Positions 6,320 to 6,442 of a DNA stretch of 6,442 bases are shown here, piece after piece. The translations under genes were made by a program, and so were the position numbers. Positions within the stretch are counted from its first letter, which is position 1; each line of letters starts with the position of its first letter. The notes beneath the pieces were generated by a model. The model was not told where the DNA came from and did not search any database. It saw nothing but the letters and a program-made list of their open reading frames with translations. The stretch spans positions 1-6,442 of the forward strand of contig JBFJVZ010000425.1 in the NCBI GenBank assembly GCA_041623895.1. Reading direction: 5' to 3'. Source of the DNA: JBFJVZ01 sp041623895. Lineage in GTDB: Bacteria; Planctomycetota; Planctomycetia; Pirellulales; Pirellulaceae.

Positions 6320-6442
6320 TTACAACAATTCCGGCATCGGCTGGTGACCGTCGACCAGATAATGCGGACGGCCAGATAGATCTTTGACGGTCAACGCATT
6401 GGGATTGAGTCCCATTTTGGTGTACAGAGTTGCCAGAACTTC
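6320..6442 (-). CDS. C-terminal end of a second DUF1501-like gene (partial)
   Basis: The minus strand is open from the window edge to TAA at 6322-6320, giving 40 residues: EVLATLYTKMGLNPNALTVK, then DLSGRPHYLVDGHQPMPELL. This is the typical C-terminus of DUF1501 proteins: a metal-site-proximal helix (ATLYxxMG), a D-L-SGRP-YLV strand and a terminal PMPELL. The 5' part lies outside the window. It differs from the tail of the complete DUF1501 protein here (which ends GRRYRLTDVHGTIVNPIL), so it belongs to a different subfamily and is not a recent duplicate. By analogy with the first operon, a DUF1549/DUF1553 partner may lie upstream beyond the edge; that is inference. Confidence 0.85.
   Translation of the reverse strand, partial: EVLATLYTKMGLNPNALTVKDLSGRPHYLVDGHQPMPELL

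Overview
The window looks like a piece of a Planctomycetes chromosome, most likely from the Rhodopirellula/Pirellula side of the phylum. The evidence is a gene pair almost diagnostic for that group. One gene is a very large secreted protein with a planctomycete-type cytochrome c domain, DUF1549, a LamG-like domain and DUF1553. The other is a DUF1501 protein with a twin-arginine signal. The moderate G+C content, the TTG and GTG starts and the long spacers fit as well. Genus-level assignment is inference.

Layout, left to right. (1) A small helix-turn-helix protein lies on the minus strand (19-342, start uncertain). (2) A gene-free divergent spacer of about 580 bases (370-945) holds a perfect 14-bp inverted repeat, a 34-nt motif that recurs at the other end of the window, and a few weak inverted repeats. 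(3) A tight two-gene plus-strand operon follows: the 1072-residue PSCyt1/DUF1549/LamG/DUF1553 protein (946-4164) and the 487-residue DUF1501 protein (4161-5624), overlapping by 4 bases. (4) An 85-base convergent spacer has no convincing terminator. (5) A small acidic helical protein with TerB-like/EF-hand-like repeats lies on the minus strand (5710-6120). (6) A spacer of about 200 bases carries the second copy of the 34-nt motif, joined to a large nested palindrome (6236-6311). (7) The C-terminal 40 codons of a second DUF1501-like gene lie on the minus strand and run off the right edge (6320-6442).

The two operon products are probably exported together: one by a standard signal peptide, with haem-binding-type CxxCH motifs and a LamG fold, the other through a Tat-type signal as an alkaline-phosphatase-superfamily-like enzyme. 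Such pairs occur in many copies per planctomycete genome, and their substrate is not established. The partial DUF1501 gene at the right edge suggests a second such pair next door, facing the first tail to tail.

The most interesting unexplained signal is non-coding. A 34-nt motif (31/34 identical, with a 20-nt identical core) lies upstream of both the operon and the TerB-like gene, in the same orientation relative to each gene. One copy is fused to a nested REP/BIME-like palindrome. No complete new defence system, CRISPR array, RNA gene or intact mobile element is visible.
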